Below, piece by piece: positions 34,712 to 42,721 of a stretch of DNA of 64,000 nucleotides (the stretch's first letter is position 1; every line of letters starts with the position of its first letter). A program made the position numbers and the translations under genes. Source of the stretch: Ruminococcus flavefaciens 007c (lineage in GTDB: Bacteria; Bacillota; Clostridia; Oscillospirales; Ruminococcaceae); NCBI RefSeq assembly GCF_000571935.1, contig NZ_ATAX01000035.1:62001-126000 (forward strand). Reading direction: 5' to 3'. The notes below the pieces were generated by a model. The model was not told the DNA's origin. It made no database searches and worked only from the letters and a program-made list of their open reading frames with translations.

Positions 34712-34745
34712 AATATCCCGCGAAGTTTATTCTTTGCGGGATATT
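34712..34745. terminator. Bidirectional terminator overlapping the comF 3' end
   Basis: 14-bp stem AATATCCCGCGAAG / CTTTGCGGGATATT (one G-U) around a six-base loop. The comF stop codon (TTA at 34727-34729 on this strand) sits in the loop. On the plus strand the stem is followed by GTTTTA. Confidence 0.8.
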
Positions 34746-35380
34746 GTTTTACAGCAGCAGGCGCAGCGTACAGAGGCGGCGCCGTTTTCTTTCAGCACGG
34801 CGGTTATTTCACGCAGAGTGCTGCCTGTTGTGCATATATCGTCTATGAGGAGCACATTTCTGCCCTTTACTGCGGTTGAGTCGGCCGAGAATGCTCCCGT
34901 CAGGTTTACTGCTCTTTCGTCCTTGCCGAGAGTCTTCTGTGTATAAGTCGGACGCTTTTTGGATAAGGCGTGCAGCTCCACGGGGATACCGAGTGCTCTG
35001 CCCGTCTCCTTTGCTATGAGCGCAGCCTGATTGAAGCCGCGCTTTATTGTGTCTCTGCGGTACATGGGGACGGGTACTATTATATCCGCGGTAACATTTT
35101 CGCTGCGGAGCCTGTCTGCAAGGGCACAGCCCAGCGCATAGGAGGCGTTTCCGTCAATGCCGTTTTTCATAAGGAATATGGCAGGGCTTATCTCGCTGTC
35201 GTATTCATAGGCAGCTGTGAAGCTCAGTGCGCCTTCTATCTCAAATCTACCGTTGTAGGTATGGAGCTTTGCTTCACATTCATGGCAGAAGCGCTCCATA
35301 GCACCGATGTAAGCTCCGCATATGGGACAGCGTGTGGGGAAGAACAGATGCAGGAGCTTTCTTTTCAATGAATATTTCAT
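34727..35380 (-). CDS. comF: ComF family phosphoribosyltransferase-like protein
   Basis: 217 residues. N-terminal zinc-binding cysteines FFPTRCPICG...RFCHEC, DIIVPVPMYRRDTIKRGFNQAALIAKE, and the PRPP loop VLLIDDICTTGSTLRE define ComF. In naturally competent species it takes part in handling incoming single-stranded DNA; competence is not shown for this organism. A ComEC-type MBL protein is present at 13553 but is not linked. Confidence 0.92.
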   Translation of the reverse strand: MKYSLKRKLLHLFFPTRCPICGAYIGAMERFCHECEAKLHTYNGRFEIEGALSFTAAYEYDSEISPAIFLMKNGIDGNASYALGCALADRLRSENVTADIIVPVPMYRRDTIKRGFNQAALIAKETGRALGIPVELHALSKKRPTYTQKTLGKDERAVNLTGAFSADSTAVKGRNVLLIDDICTTGSTLREITAVLKENGAASVRCACCCKTISRKE

Positions 35381-35396
35381 ATCATCACCTATAATT

Positions 35397-35421
35397 AAAG
35401 CTCCGCGGTTTACGGAGCTTT
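35397..35421 (-). terminator. Terminator after the methyltransferase gene
   Basis: AAAGCTCCG ... CGGAGCTTT, 9-bp stem with a 7-base loop, followed by AATTAT on the minus strand, between the methyltransferase stop and comF. Confidence 0.75.
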
Positions 35422-35426
35422 TATCT

Positions 35427-36542
35427 TTAGAAATACATATATAACTGGCATTTTATCATGCCGTTGTAGAGCTTTCTGCGCTTGCGGGCTTCCGTGCCGA
35501 AGAACTTCTCGAACTCCTCGTGAGGGGAGATGATATAGCTCTGACGGCTGCCGCCCTTTCCAAGAACTCTGCCCATTTTTCTGTATATGTCCTCAGCCTC
35601 TCTCAGTTCAAGGAGTCTCTCACCGTAGGGAGGGTTGCAGATAACTATGGAATTTTCAGGCTGAACGAATTTCGTAATATCGGCCTGTTCTACCTTTACG
35701 CGGGACTTTATCCCTGCCTTGTGGGCGTTATCAAGAGTAAGCGCAACGGCTGCGTCGTCGATATCCGCGCCTATGCCGCGGAACTCCGCGCTTCTGTCTA
35801 CGTTGTCTATGGCGCGTCTGCGCTCCTCCTGCCATATTTTTGAGTCAAAGCAGCTCCATTTTTCAGCGGCAAAGCGTCTGTTTATACCCGGAGCTATCTT
35901 CAGAGCCTTGAGAGCAGCTTCTATAAGAAGAGTACCGCTGCCGCAGAAGGGATCACATACTACCGAATCGGAACGAACTCTTGCAAGGTCGATTATGCCT
36001 GCCGCAAGAGTTTCCTTTATGGGAGCCGCATTGGAATTGCGTCTGTAACCGCGTTTGTGGAGCCCTACTCCGCTGGTATCGAGATAAAGGGAAACAACGT
36101 CCTTGAGGATGCTGAACTTTATTTGCACTGTCGGGCCGCTTTCATCGAACCAGCTTATGCCGTATTTGTCCTTGAGCCTTTCCACAGCTGCCTTTTTTAC
36201 GATCGACTGACAGTCGGGAACGCTGTGCAGCGAGGAATTGAGAGAATAGCCCTTTACGGGGAAGGCGTCCTGAGGACCGATGTAGCGTTCAAGCTCTACA
36301 GCCTTTACGCCCTGGAAAAGCTCCTCGAAGGTAGTCGCCCTGAACTCTATGAGCTCTATTAGCACTCTTTCTGCCGTTGAGAGGCAGAGATTAGCACGGG
36401 CGAGGATATTATCGTCGCCCGTGAAGCTTATTTTGCCGTCGCTGACCTTAAGGTCAGTGCCGCCTATTTTTTGTATTTCGTATTTCAGTACGCTTTCCAG
36501 ACCAAAATGGCATGGACAGCATAATCTTATTTTATCGTTCAA
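35427..36542 (-). CDS. THUMP-domain class I SAM-dependent rRNA methyltransferase (RlmL/YpsC type)
   Basis: 371 residues, TTG start with AGGTGATAA upstream. THUMP domain in the first 160 residues, the linker GVGLHKRGYRRNSNAAPIKETLAAGII, SAM motif CDPFCGSGTLLIEAAL and the NPPY catalytic motif (IVICNPPYGERL). It probably methylates guanine in 23S rRNA (m2G), as YpsC/RlmL relatives do. Downstream of the PBP gene by 20 bases. Confidence 0.92.
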   Translation of the reverse strand: MNDKIRLCCPCHFGLESVLKYEIQKIGGTDLKVSDGKISFTGDDNILARANLCLSTAERVLIELIEFRATTFEELFQGVKAVELERYIGPQDAFPVKGYSLNSSLHSVPDCQSIVKKAAVERLKDKYGISWFDESGPTVQIKFSILKDVVSLYLDTSGVGLHKRGYRRNSNAAPIKETLAAGIIDLARVRSDSVVCDPFCGSGTLLIEAALKALKIAPGINRRFAAEKWSCFDSKIWQEERRRAIDNVDRSAEFRGIGADIDDAAVALTLDNAHKAGIKSRVKVEQADITKFVQPENSIVICNPPYGERLLELREAEDIYRKMGRVLGKGGSRQSYIISPHEEFEKFFGTEARKRRKLYNGMIKCQLYMYF

Positions 36543-36562
36543 GTTATCACCTGTTATAAGTA

Positions 36563-39157
36563 TTAGACTCCGCCGCCGGCATCTCCGCCAGCTGCACCGC
36601 CTCCGACGTCACCGCCGCCAGCTGCACCGCCTCCGATGTCACCGCCGCCTGCTGCACCGCCTCCGATATCACCGCCGCCAGCTGCACCGCCTCCGACGTC
36701 ACCGCCGCCAGCTGCACCGCCTCCGACATCGACACCGCCAGCTGCACCGCCTCCGACGTCACCGCCGCCTGCTGCGCCGCCGCCCTGTGCGTCAGAAGCA
36801 CTTGTGGTGGCCTGTGTTGAAGGTGTATATCCGTGAGCACCGTCACAGTACGGAGGAGAATAGGTATCTGTAACCTGAGATTTCCAGTATCCGATTATTC
36901 CTCTCGGACAATACTGACCTGCGATACGTCCCGTAGATGTACACATAGGACTTTCGATAACGGTCTTGACCTTTTCAAAGTACGGACCTGTTTCGGGATA
37001 CATTGTATTTGCATACTCACCGATTAGATTCTGCCATACCTGAGCTGAGATACCTGATGTTACCTGGATCTGGCCGTATTTGTACTTGAATCCGACAGTT
37101 ATACCGCTGACGAAATCAGGTGTAAGACCTACGAAGGCCTCATCGTACCAGTCCTGTGTAGTACCTGTCTTACCGCAGACTTCCTTATTACTGAGTCTTG
37201 CAGCAGTACCTGTACCGTGGTCAACAACGTTCTTCAGGAGACGGTTCATAACGTATGCTGTCTCATCCGAAACAGCCTGTCTCGGATTGCCGTTGTTCTG
37301 ATATATTACCTGCTGGTTGCTGTCTTCGATTCTGGAGATGATGTGAGCTTCGTTGTATATACCGTTATTTCCGTAGGGGAGATAAGCGTTTACAAGGTTT
37401 TCGAGCGTAACACCGTAATCCAGCGCACCAAGGCTCAGAGGCGAATAGAGCTTATCAAGCGAAGCAAGATCGAGTCCGAGTTTTTCCTTGGAGAATTTAT
37501 AGACTTCTTCCAGTCCGTACTGGTCTACCAGCTGGGCAGAGCAGGTATTGTATGACTGCTGAAGAGCCATATAAGCCATTACATTGCCGCCGTAACCTGC
37601 TTGTTTTCCGTAGTTGAGAGGCCAGGGATTTCCGTCTTCACCTGTCATGATACCGGCGTCCTTGATGCCTGTACCCCAGCAAAGCTTGCCTGTCTCGATA
37701 CCGTAGCCGTAACCTGTAAGAGGCTTTATGGTAGAACCTACCTGACGTCTGTCTCTTACTGCGTAGTTGGAAACGAGAGAGTCCTCCTTGGGACCTACGT
37801 TACCTACAGCACAGAGCACCTCTCCGTCATAGTTGAGAGCTACGAAAGCAACATGAGGATAATAGATCTCGGGGGTTCCGTCGGGATGATTGAGCGGTTC
37901 GATATCAGCGGAATAACCGTTGATCTCAGGTGCGTAATACGGGTAGAAGTTGTGCAGGTCAAGCATCTTATCCTCGATGTATTTCTGCATCTTGTCATCA
38001 TAGGTGGTATATACCTTATATCCGCCCTTCTGGATCTTGTTCATAGCCTGAGAATAGTCAAGATCGTATTTTTCCATGAATATATCGACTGCTTCATAGT
38101 AAGTAGCGTCCACGATCCAGCTGTAGGCCTTTTCCTTTTCCTCCAGCTTCTTGGCGTCGTACTCGGGATGGAGCTTTTTGAATTCCTCCGAATCAGTATA
38201 TAAGAGCGGAGCTTTGAGGTACTGCTGGTACTCGTCGAAGGTAATGGCACCGTTCTCGTAAAGCTTGTAGAGAACGTATTCCTGACGTGGCTTGTTGTTG
38301 GCTCGTCCGTTTATGACCACAGGCTCCTTAGGATCATTGTCTCTGTGGTACTCGACGAAGGGACCGTATTCCTCAGGGCTCTTGGGGATAGCAGCGAGAA
38401 CTGCTGCCTCCGGAACAGTAAGCTGCTCCACGTTTTTACCGAAGTAACGGATGGAAGCGAGCTGTATGCCGTTGATAGGTCCGCCGAAGCCAATATAGTT
38501 GAGGTATTCCTCCAGGATCTCGTCCTTTGAGTAGGTCTTTTCCAGCTGCATAGCCGAGAAGATCTCACGGATCTTACGCTGAGGGGTATGCTCATCGTCA
38601 CCTGACAGATTCTTTACCAGCTGCTGGGTGATGGTAGAACCACCCTGCTCGGTATCATAGAAGTGCAGGAACATATTGGCGAAAGCTGAGAATGTACGCT
38701 TGTAGTCAACACCGTCGTGCACGTAGAAACGCTCGTCCTCGGTATAGACGAAAGCATTGCGGACGTGCTGGGGTATTCTTTCTATATCCACAGGGATACG
38801 CTGGAAGTCGTTCTGTATAGAGTGGATCTGTACAAGTTCCTTTTCACCGGCTTCATTTGTCTGATTGCCGTAGAAGTAGGTATCGCTTCCCGATTCCAGC
38901 TGCTGGAGCGTAACGTTTGTGGAATCGTCCATAAAGTTTAGGACGTAAACCGTCAGCGCCGTACTAACGATAGTACCCGTTATTATGATAACGAGCAGCA
39001 GTGAGAGCAGTGTAGTTGCGATGACTGTCATCAGTTTTTTGAAGATGATGAATGCTTTGCTGTGTTTTTTCTTCTTTTTCTTTGGCGCAGGGGTTCTGCG
39101 GACTTCATTGTCAGCTGATCCGTGCTGATGTGAAGCCATAAAGTCTTTATCCTTCAT
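36563..39157 (-). CDS. Class A penicillin-binding protein (PBP1A type) with Gly-rich tail
   Basis: 864 residues; ATG 39157 has only a distant AAAGGAG, so ATG 39139 (AAGGA 9-10 bases upstream) may be the true start. Cytoplasmic Lys-rich tail, one transmembrane anchor about 35-75, GT51 glycosyltransferase (VYTEDERFYVHDGVD, GGSTITQQLVKNL), then transpeptidase with SxxK (GSTIKP), SYN and KTGTT. It polymerises and cross-links peptidoglycan. The last 75 residues are a repeat of GGGDVGGGAA, encoded by about seven 30-base tandem repeats at 36577-36785, unlike any catalytic part of the family. Promoter at 39245-39273. Confidence 0.95.
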   Translation of the reverse strand: MKDKDFMASHQHGSADNEVRRTPAPKKKKKKHSKAFIIFKKLMTVIATTLLSLLLVIIITGTIVSTALTVYVLNFMDDSTNVTLQQLESGSDTYFYGNQTNEAGEKELVQIHSIQNDFQRIPVDIERIPQHVRNAFVYTEDERFYVHDGVDYKRTFSAFANMFLHFYDTEQGGSTITQQLVKNLSGDDEHTPQRKIREIFSAMQLEKTYSKDEILEEYLNYIGFGGPINGIQLASIRYFGKNVEQLTVPEAAVLAAIPKSPEEYGPFVEYHRDNDPKEPVVINGRANNKPRQEYVLYKLYENGAITFDEYQQYLKAPLLYTDSEEFKKLHPEYDAKKLEEKEKAYSWIVDATYYEAVDIFMEKYDLDYSQAMNKIQKGGYKVYTTYDDKMQKYIEDKMLDLHNFYPYYAPEINGYSADIEPLNHPDGTPEIYYPHVAFVALNYDGEVLCAVGNVGPKEDSLVSNYAVRDRRQVGSTIKPLTGYGYGIETGKLCWGTGIKDAGIMTGEDGNPWPLNYGKQAGYGGNVMAYMALQQSYNTCSAQLVDQYGLEEVYKFSKEKLGLDLASLDKLYSPLSLGALDYGVTLENLVNAYLPYGNNGIYNEAHIISRIEDSNQQVIYQNNGNPRQAVSDETAYVMNRLLKNVVDHGTGTAARLSNKEVCGKTGTTQDWYDEAFVGLTPDFVSGITVGFKYKYGQIQVTSGISAQVWQNLIGEYANTMYPETGPYFEKVKTVIESPMCTSTGRIAGQYCPRGIIGYWKSQVTDTYSPPYCDGAHGYTPSTQATTSASDAQGGGAAGGGDVGGGAAGGVDVGGGAAGGGDVGGGAAGGGDIGGGAAGGGDIGGGAAGGGDVGGGAAGGDAGGGV
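36577..36785 (-). repeat. 30-bp tandem repeat in the PBP 3' end
   Basis: About seven copies of a 30-base unit encoding GGGDVGGGAA, with third-position variation (GTC/ATC/ATA for the Val/Ile codon, GCC/GCT). Expected to vary in copy number between strains. Confidence 0.9.
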
Positions 39158-39244
39158 TTTGTCAGAATAGACCGCCTTGAGCGGCGGCAGCTCCTTTCAA
39201 AGATTTCTATATATGATGTTTTTAAATATAAATATACATTATAC

Positions 39245-39273
39245 ATTATATCACGTCGGGCAGAAAATGTTAA
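39245..39273 (-). promoter_or_regulatory. Sigma-A promoter of the PBP gene
   Basis: Minus strand TTAACA (39268-39273), 17 bases, TATAAT (39245-39250), with TGA before the -10. A TATAAT at 39301-39306 on the plus strand, with a weak TTTCCG at 39278, may drive the small gene at 39360. Confidence 0.75.
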
Positions 39274-39359
39274 GACCTTTCCGAAAAAATCGGCATTTTG
39301 TATAATATCGAAAAAAGCGGGTATGCTATTTACGGATATTTCGGCAAGGAAGTGATGGT

Positions 39360-39698
39360 ATGACTTTAAGGAGAGCAAAAACGGCATATTTTATCCTCCT
39401 CGGAGCGCTGACGGTTTCGGGCTTTATAACGGTGTGTACGCTTGGACAGACTGTCCGCAGGCACAGGGTCGAAACGAGACTGGCAGCCGCCGCGGTAGAG
39501 CACAGTGCCCCCCTGTTCGTTGTCCGTGAAACGGGGGGCAGGATTGCGGTATTCAGAGGAGAGGACGAAAAGCCCTATCTGATGCTGGATGTACAGCCCT
39601 CCCTGCTTTCGGAGCAGGACAGAGAGCTGCTTGCGCAGGGACTGTACTTTGCAACAGAGCAGGAGCTGAGACAGTTCATTGAAGACGTCTCATCGTGA
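39360..39698 (+). CDS. Small membrane-anchored protein with BofC C-terminal-like domain
   Basis: 112 residues; AAGGAAGTG precedes the ATG. One N-terminal hydrophobic helix (about 10-30), then an extracytoplasmic part with VRETGGRIAVFRGEDEKPYLMLDVQPSLLSEQDRELLAQGL, the pattern of BofC-C-terminal-like proteins in Clostridia (xLDVxxxxLxxxDxxxLxxGI). Such proteins are usually of unknown function. The last 9 bases overlap the convergent flavin reductase gene. Confidence 0.6.
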   Translation: MTLRRAKTAYFILLGALTVSGFITVCTLGQTVRRHRVETRLAAAAVEHSAPLFVVRETGGRIAVFRGEDEKPYLMLDVQPSLLSEQDRELLAQGLYFATEQELRQFIEDVSS

Positions 39699-40283
39699 AT
39701 TGCGGGGCGGCTGACGGTGCTTCTTCTTTTTTCTTACGGAGAAGCCGAAGTCTCCCAGCTTTCTTCCGAGAGAGAAGTACTCGCCGTGAGCAAAGGCCAT
39801 GAGTCCGCACTGCTGGAGATTGAGCTTCCCCTTGCTGTCGATGTACTTCTCATCGGCATCTATGCCGACTATCTCCGCAAGGAACATGGTATGGGAGCCC
39901 AGAAGCTTTGATTCGGTCACCCTGCATTCAAGACTCAGCGGACATTCCTCGATCAGAGGCGCGGACACACTGTGGGCAGGAGCGGCATGGAAGCCGCATA
40001 CCGCGAATTTATCCGTATCCCTGCCGCTTTTTACTCCGCAGAAGTCAGTCTCGCGGCACATTGCGGAGGTGGTGAGGTTTATGACGAATTCGCCGGATCC
40101 GGCGATAATATCATGGGAATACCTCTCGGGACGCACCGAGATATAGGTCATGGGCGGCCTTGTACATACTATGCCCGTCCAGCCCACGGTGAGGACGTTG
40201 GGAGCTTCCATGGTACCGCAGGTCACCAGTGCTGCGGGTACGGGAGCGAGAAGGGTGCTGCCCTTCCAGAATTGTTTAGCCAT
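39690..40283 (-). CDS. Flavin reductase family (FMN-binding split barrel) protein
   Basis: 197 residues from ATG 40283 (AAAGGAG upstream). PAALVTCGTMEAPNVLTVGWTGIVCTRPPMTYISVRPERYSH and EFVINLTT match the flavoredoxin/flavin-reductase family, an FMN-binding split barrel. Partner and substrate are unknown. Overlaps the end of the upstream EFR1-like gene by 8 bases, pointing to a two-gene redox operon. Confidence 0.9.
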   Translation of the reverse strand: MAKQFWKGSTLLAPVPAALVTCGTMEAPNVLTVGWTGIVCTRPPMTYISVRPERYSHDIIAGSGEFVINLTTSAMCRETDFCGVKSGRDTDKFAVCGFHAAPAHSVSAPLIEECPLSLECRVTESKLLGSHTMFLAEIVGIDADEKYIDSKGKLNLQQCGLMAFAHGEYFSLGRKLGDFGFSVRKKKKHRQPPRNSR

Positions 40284-41115
40284 TTTTTCTCCTTTTGTAT
40301 ATCTTTCTTGGTATATCGGTATCCTTCTGGGAAGCACCGCGGCTCCTGTCGCCGAGAAGGTGCTTATGGTCGTTGAAGTTGTATTTGCCCTTAACCTTTG
40401 TTATGTCGCCGTATTCTATGGCGTCGGTGGGGCAGTTGCCTATGCAGGCCATGCAGTGTGTACAGCTGGTGCCCCATATCGGCTTTTTATCCTTTATGGA
40501 GATATTGTTCAACGGACATACCTTTTCGCATTTTCCGCAGCCTATGCAGTTATCCGAGGCAAAGAAATCCCTGGTGGGCATTTTGTACTTTGCCCATATT
40601 GGATTGAAGGGAAGGGTTATGAGCTTTTCGAAAAGGAATACATAACGTGCCTTCAGCTTCCTGCCGTTTCTTATATCTGCGGCTATATCATCGAGCTTGT
40701 TATAGGCGCTGAGTATGCGTCTCCTGATCTCGTCGCCGCTCTGGACGGGATAGTGTCCGATGTAGTAATTACGGGGCATCACCAGCTCGGTGTGTCCCAT
40801 GAAATTCATTTTCTTTCTGCGGAAAATCCTTTTTGCGAGATAGCCTGTGATACCGCTGTATCCTGCACTGTTTGCGATGAAATAGACGCTGCTGTTTCCC
40901 GTGAGCCGTACCTTTTGCAGGTATTTGCTGAGAAAACGCGGCATTTCGCATATATAAACAGGTGCACAGATTATGAACGGCTTTTCGGAGCTTATCTCCG
41001 AGAAGTCGCTTTCCTTTATCCTGCGGAGCAGGTCAAGGCACTCGTCATCAAGCTTTTTTGCCAGCTCTGTGGCGAGAAAACGTGTGTTTCCCGTGGCAGA
41101 AAAGTATAATACCAT
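40276..41115 (-). CDS. EFR1-like flavodoxin-ferredoxin fusion protein
   Basis: 279 residues from ATG 41115 (GGGGGG upstream). Flavodoxin-like N-terminus VLYFSATGNTRFLA (FMN phosphate loop), IICAPVYICEMPRFL, then two 4Fe-4S motifs DNCIGCGKCEKVCPLNNI and CTHCMACIGNCPTDAI. A cytoplasmic electron carrier or oxidoreductase; known as EFR1 family ferrodoxin in Clostridia. Redox partner may be the flavin reductase downstream. Confidence 0.92.
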   Translation of the reverse strand: MVLYFSATGNTRFLATELAKKLDDECLDLLRRIKESDFSEISSEKPFIICAPVYICEMPRFLSKYLQKVRLTGNSSVYFIANSAGYSGITGYLAKRIFRRKKMNFMGHTELVMPRNYYIGHYPVQSGDEIRRRILSAYNKLDDIAADIRNGRKLKARYVFLFEKLITLPFNPIWAKYKMPTRDFFASDNCIGCGKCEKVCPLNNISIKDKKPIWGTSCTHCMACIGNCPTDAIEYGDITKVKGKYNFNDHKHLLGDRSRGASQKDTDIPRKIYKRRKNG

Positions 41116-41262
41116 ATTTTTCCCCCCGTATGTACTGTATGCTTTACGGACTGCGCAGTTCTGCACTGCCTTATATTATAACATTTCTGCGGGTCAGTTG
41201 CAATATTTTTCTTAAATTTAGCCTGTTTCTCCTTTCCGACATTTTCCGCGGTCAGCAGGTGG

Positions 41263-41268
41263 TATAAT
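41263..41268 (+). promoter_or_regulatory. Extended -10 upstream of spoIIAA
   Basis: TGG-TATAAT with no good -35 at 17 bases. In other spore formers this operon is driven by sigma-H; no clear sigma-H site was seen by eye. Confidence 0.4.
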
Positions 41269-41313
41269 AAGGCACGTAAAGGCTGAAATATGCAGCATAA
41301 AGGAGGCAGAACG

Positions 41314-41619
41314 ATGAAGATCGACATAAAAAACGAAAACGGGACGGCAATTGCAAGGCTCAGCGGTGAAATTGACCACCACAATGCAAGGGAGCTGCGG
41401 TCTGAGCTGGATCGTTTCATAGCGTCGGCACAGCCCCGTGAGCTTGCCATAGACTTCGGCGGCATCACCTTCATGGACAGCTCGGGGATAGGGCTCATCA
41501 TGGGCAGGAGCAAGCTGATGAAGGAGTGCGGCGGACATCTTGAGGTGCTGAATCCGCAGCCCTATATAAGGCGCGTGCTGAAGCTTGCGGGGATAGAGCG
41601 CATAGTAAAAATACGTTAA
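41314..41619 (+). CDS. spoIIAA: Anti-sigma F factor antagonist SpoIIAA (STAS domain)
   Basis: 101 residues from ATG 41314 (AAAGGAGG upstream). STAS fold with the phosphorylatable serine in FMDSSGIGLIMGR (S57). In spore formers it frees sigma-F by binding SpoIIAB, and is inactivated by SpoIIAB phosphorylation. First of three consecutive genes with the classical order. Confidence 0.93.
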   Translation: MKIDIKNENGTAIARLSGEIDHHNARELRSELDRFIASAQPRELAIDFGGITFMDSSGIGLIMGRSKLMKECGGHLEVLNPQPYIRRVLKLAGIERIVKIR

Positions 41620-41631
41620 AGGAGAAAGATC

Positions 41632-42069
41632 ATGGAAATACTTAATGAGATCAAATTCACAATGCCTTCACTGTCGGTGAATGAAGGCGCAGCAAGGGCA
41701 GTGGTATCGTCCTTCCTGATACAGGCCGACCCCACAGTGGAGGAGCTGTCCGATATACGCACAGCTGTATCCGAGGCGGTGACAAATGCGGTCGTACACG
41801 GCTACAGGCATGAAAAAGGGAATATAGAGCTTACGGTGAGGCTTCTGCCCAACAGGGTGATATACATAAGGGTGAGGGACAAGGGCTGCGGCATAGCCGA
41901 TGTTGAGCGGGCGATGGAGCCCCTTTTCACAACGGCTCCCGAGGAGGAAAGGTCGGGGCTGGGCTTTTCGGTCATGCAGTCCTTTATGGACAAGCTCAGA
42001 GTCAGGAGCGCTCCCGGGAAGGGGACGACCGTGACCATGAGAAAGAGGCTGTCTGCTCATGGAGACTGA
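41632..42069 (+). CDS. spoIIAB: Anti-sigma F factor SpoIIAB
   Basis: 145 residues; AAAGGAG before the ATG. GHKL/HATPase motifs: AVSEAVTNAVVHGY (N box), RDKGCGIADVERAMEPLF (G1), ERSGLGFSVMQSFMDKL (G2). It binds sigma-F with ADP/ATP and phosphorylates SpoIIAA. Stop overlaps the sigF start by 11 bases. Confidence 0.95.
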   Translation: MEILNEIKFTMPSLSVNEGAARAVVSSFLIQADPTVEELSDIRTAVSEAVTNAVVHGYRHEKGNIELTVRLLPNRVIYIRVRDKGCGIADVERAMEPLFTTAPEEERSGLGFSVMQSFMDKLRVRSAPGKGTTVTMRKRLSAHGD

Positions 42070-42718
42070 AACAAAAAAGCCTCTGGCTGAGGAAAATCTC
42101 GGACTTGTCCACCTGTGCGCCAACCGCTTCCGCGGACGGGGGATAGAGTATGACGACCTGTACTCCGCAGGCTGCATAGGTCTTCTCAAAGCGGTAAGGG
42201 CTTTTGACTGCGGCAGGGGAGTGAAGTTTTCCACCTATGCTGTACCTGTGATACTTGGCGAGATAAAGCGGCTTTTCCGTGACGGCGGAGCTGTGCGTGT
42301 CAGCCGCAGTCTGAAGGAGCTATCTCTGCGCCTGACACGGCTGTCAGAGGAATTCCTTCAGCGCGAGATGCGGGCACCTACGGTAGCCGAGCTCGCGGAG
42401 CTTTCGGGAGAGAGCACATCGGCTGTATCCGAGGCGCTGTGCGTAAGTCAGCCGCCTGTGTCGCTCACCTCGGGAGACGACGATGAGGGACAGACCGATA
42501 TACCTACCGAGGCTCCCGACGAGAGCATAACCGACCATATAGCTCTCAGGCAGATACTGTCGGAGCTTGAACCCGCTGACCGCGCTCTGCTGGAGCTCCG
42601 TTATTTCAAGGGGCTTACTCAGTCAAAGACCGCTGCGGTTCTGGGTATGACTCAGGTGCAGGTATCGAGGCGCGAAAAAAAGCTCCTCATCTACATGAGA
42701 GAGGAGCTTTTAAGCTGA
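42059..42718 (+). CDS. sigF: RNA polymerase sigma factor SigF
   Basis: 219 residues. Region 2 NLGLVHLCANRFRGRGIEYDDLYSAGCIGLLKAVRAFD, region 3 LKELSLRLTRLSEEFLQ and region 4 LRYFKGLTQSKTAAVLGMTQVQVSRREKKLL. Forespore sigma factor of the SigF/SigG group, identified by its place after spoIIAB. The 3' end of the coding sequence contains a strong inverted repeat that acts as a terminator on the opposite strand. Confidence 0.95.
   Translation: METETKKPLAEENLGLVHLCANRFRGRGIEYDDLYSAGCIGLLKAVRAFDCGRGVKFSTYAVPVILGEIKRLFRDGGAVRVSRSLKELSLRLTRLSEEFLQREMRAPTVAELAELSGESTSAVSEALCVSQPPVSLTSGDDDEGQTDIPTEAPDESITDHIALRQILSELEPADRALLELRYFKGLTQSKTAAVLGMTQVQVSRREKKLLIYMREELLS
42678..42711 (-). terminator. Terminator of the LRR-dockerin gene embedded in sigF
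   Basis: 11-bp stem AAAAGCTCCTC / GAGGAGCTTTT, loop of 12, followed on the minus strand by seven U residues. It lies wholly inside sigF codons and ends the convergent gene; on the plus strand only a short U-run follows. Confidence 0.8.
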
Positions 42719-42721
42719 TAT

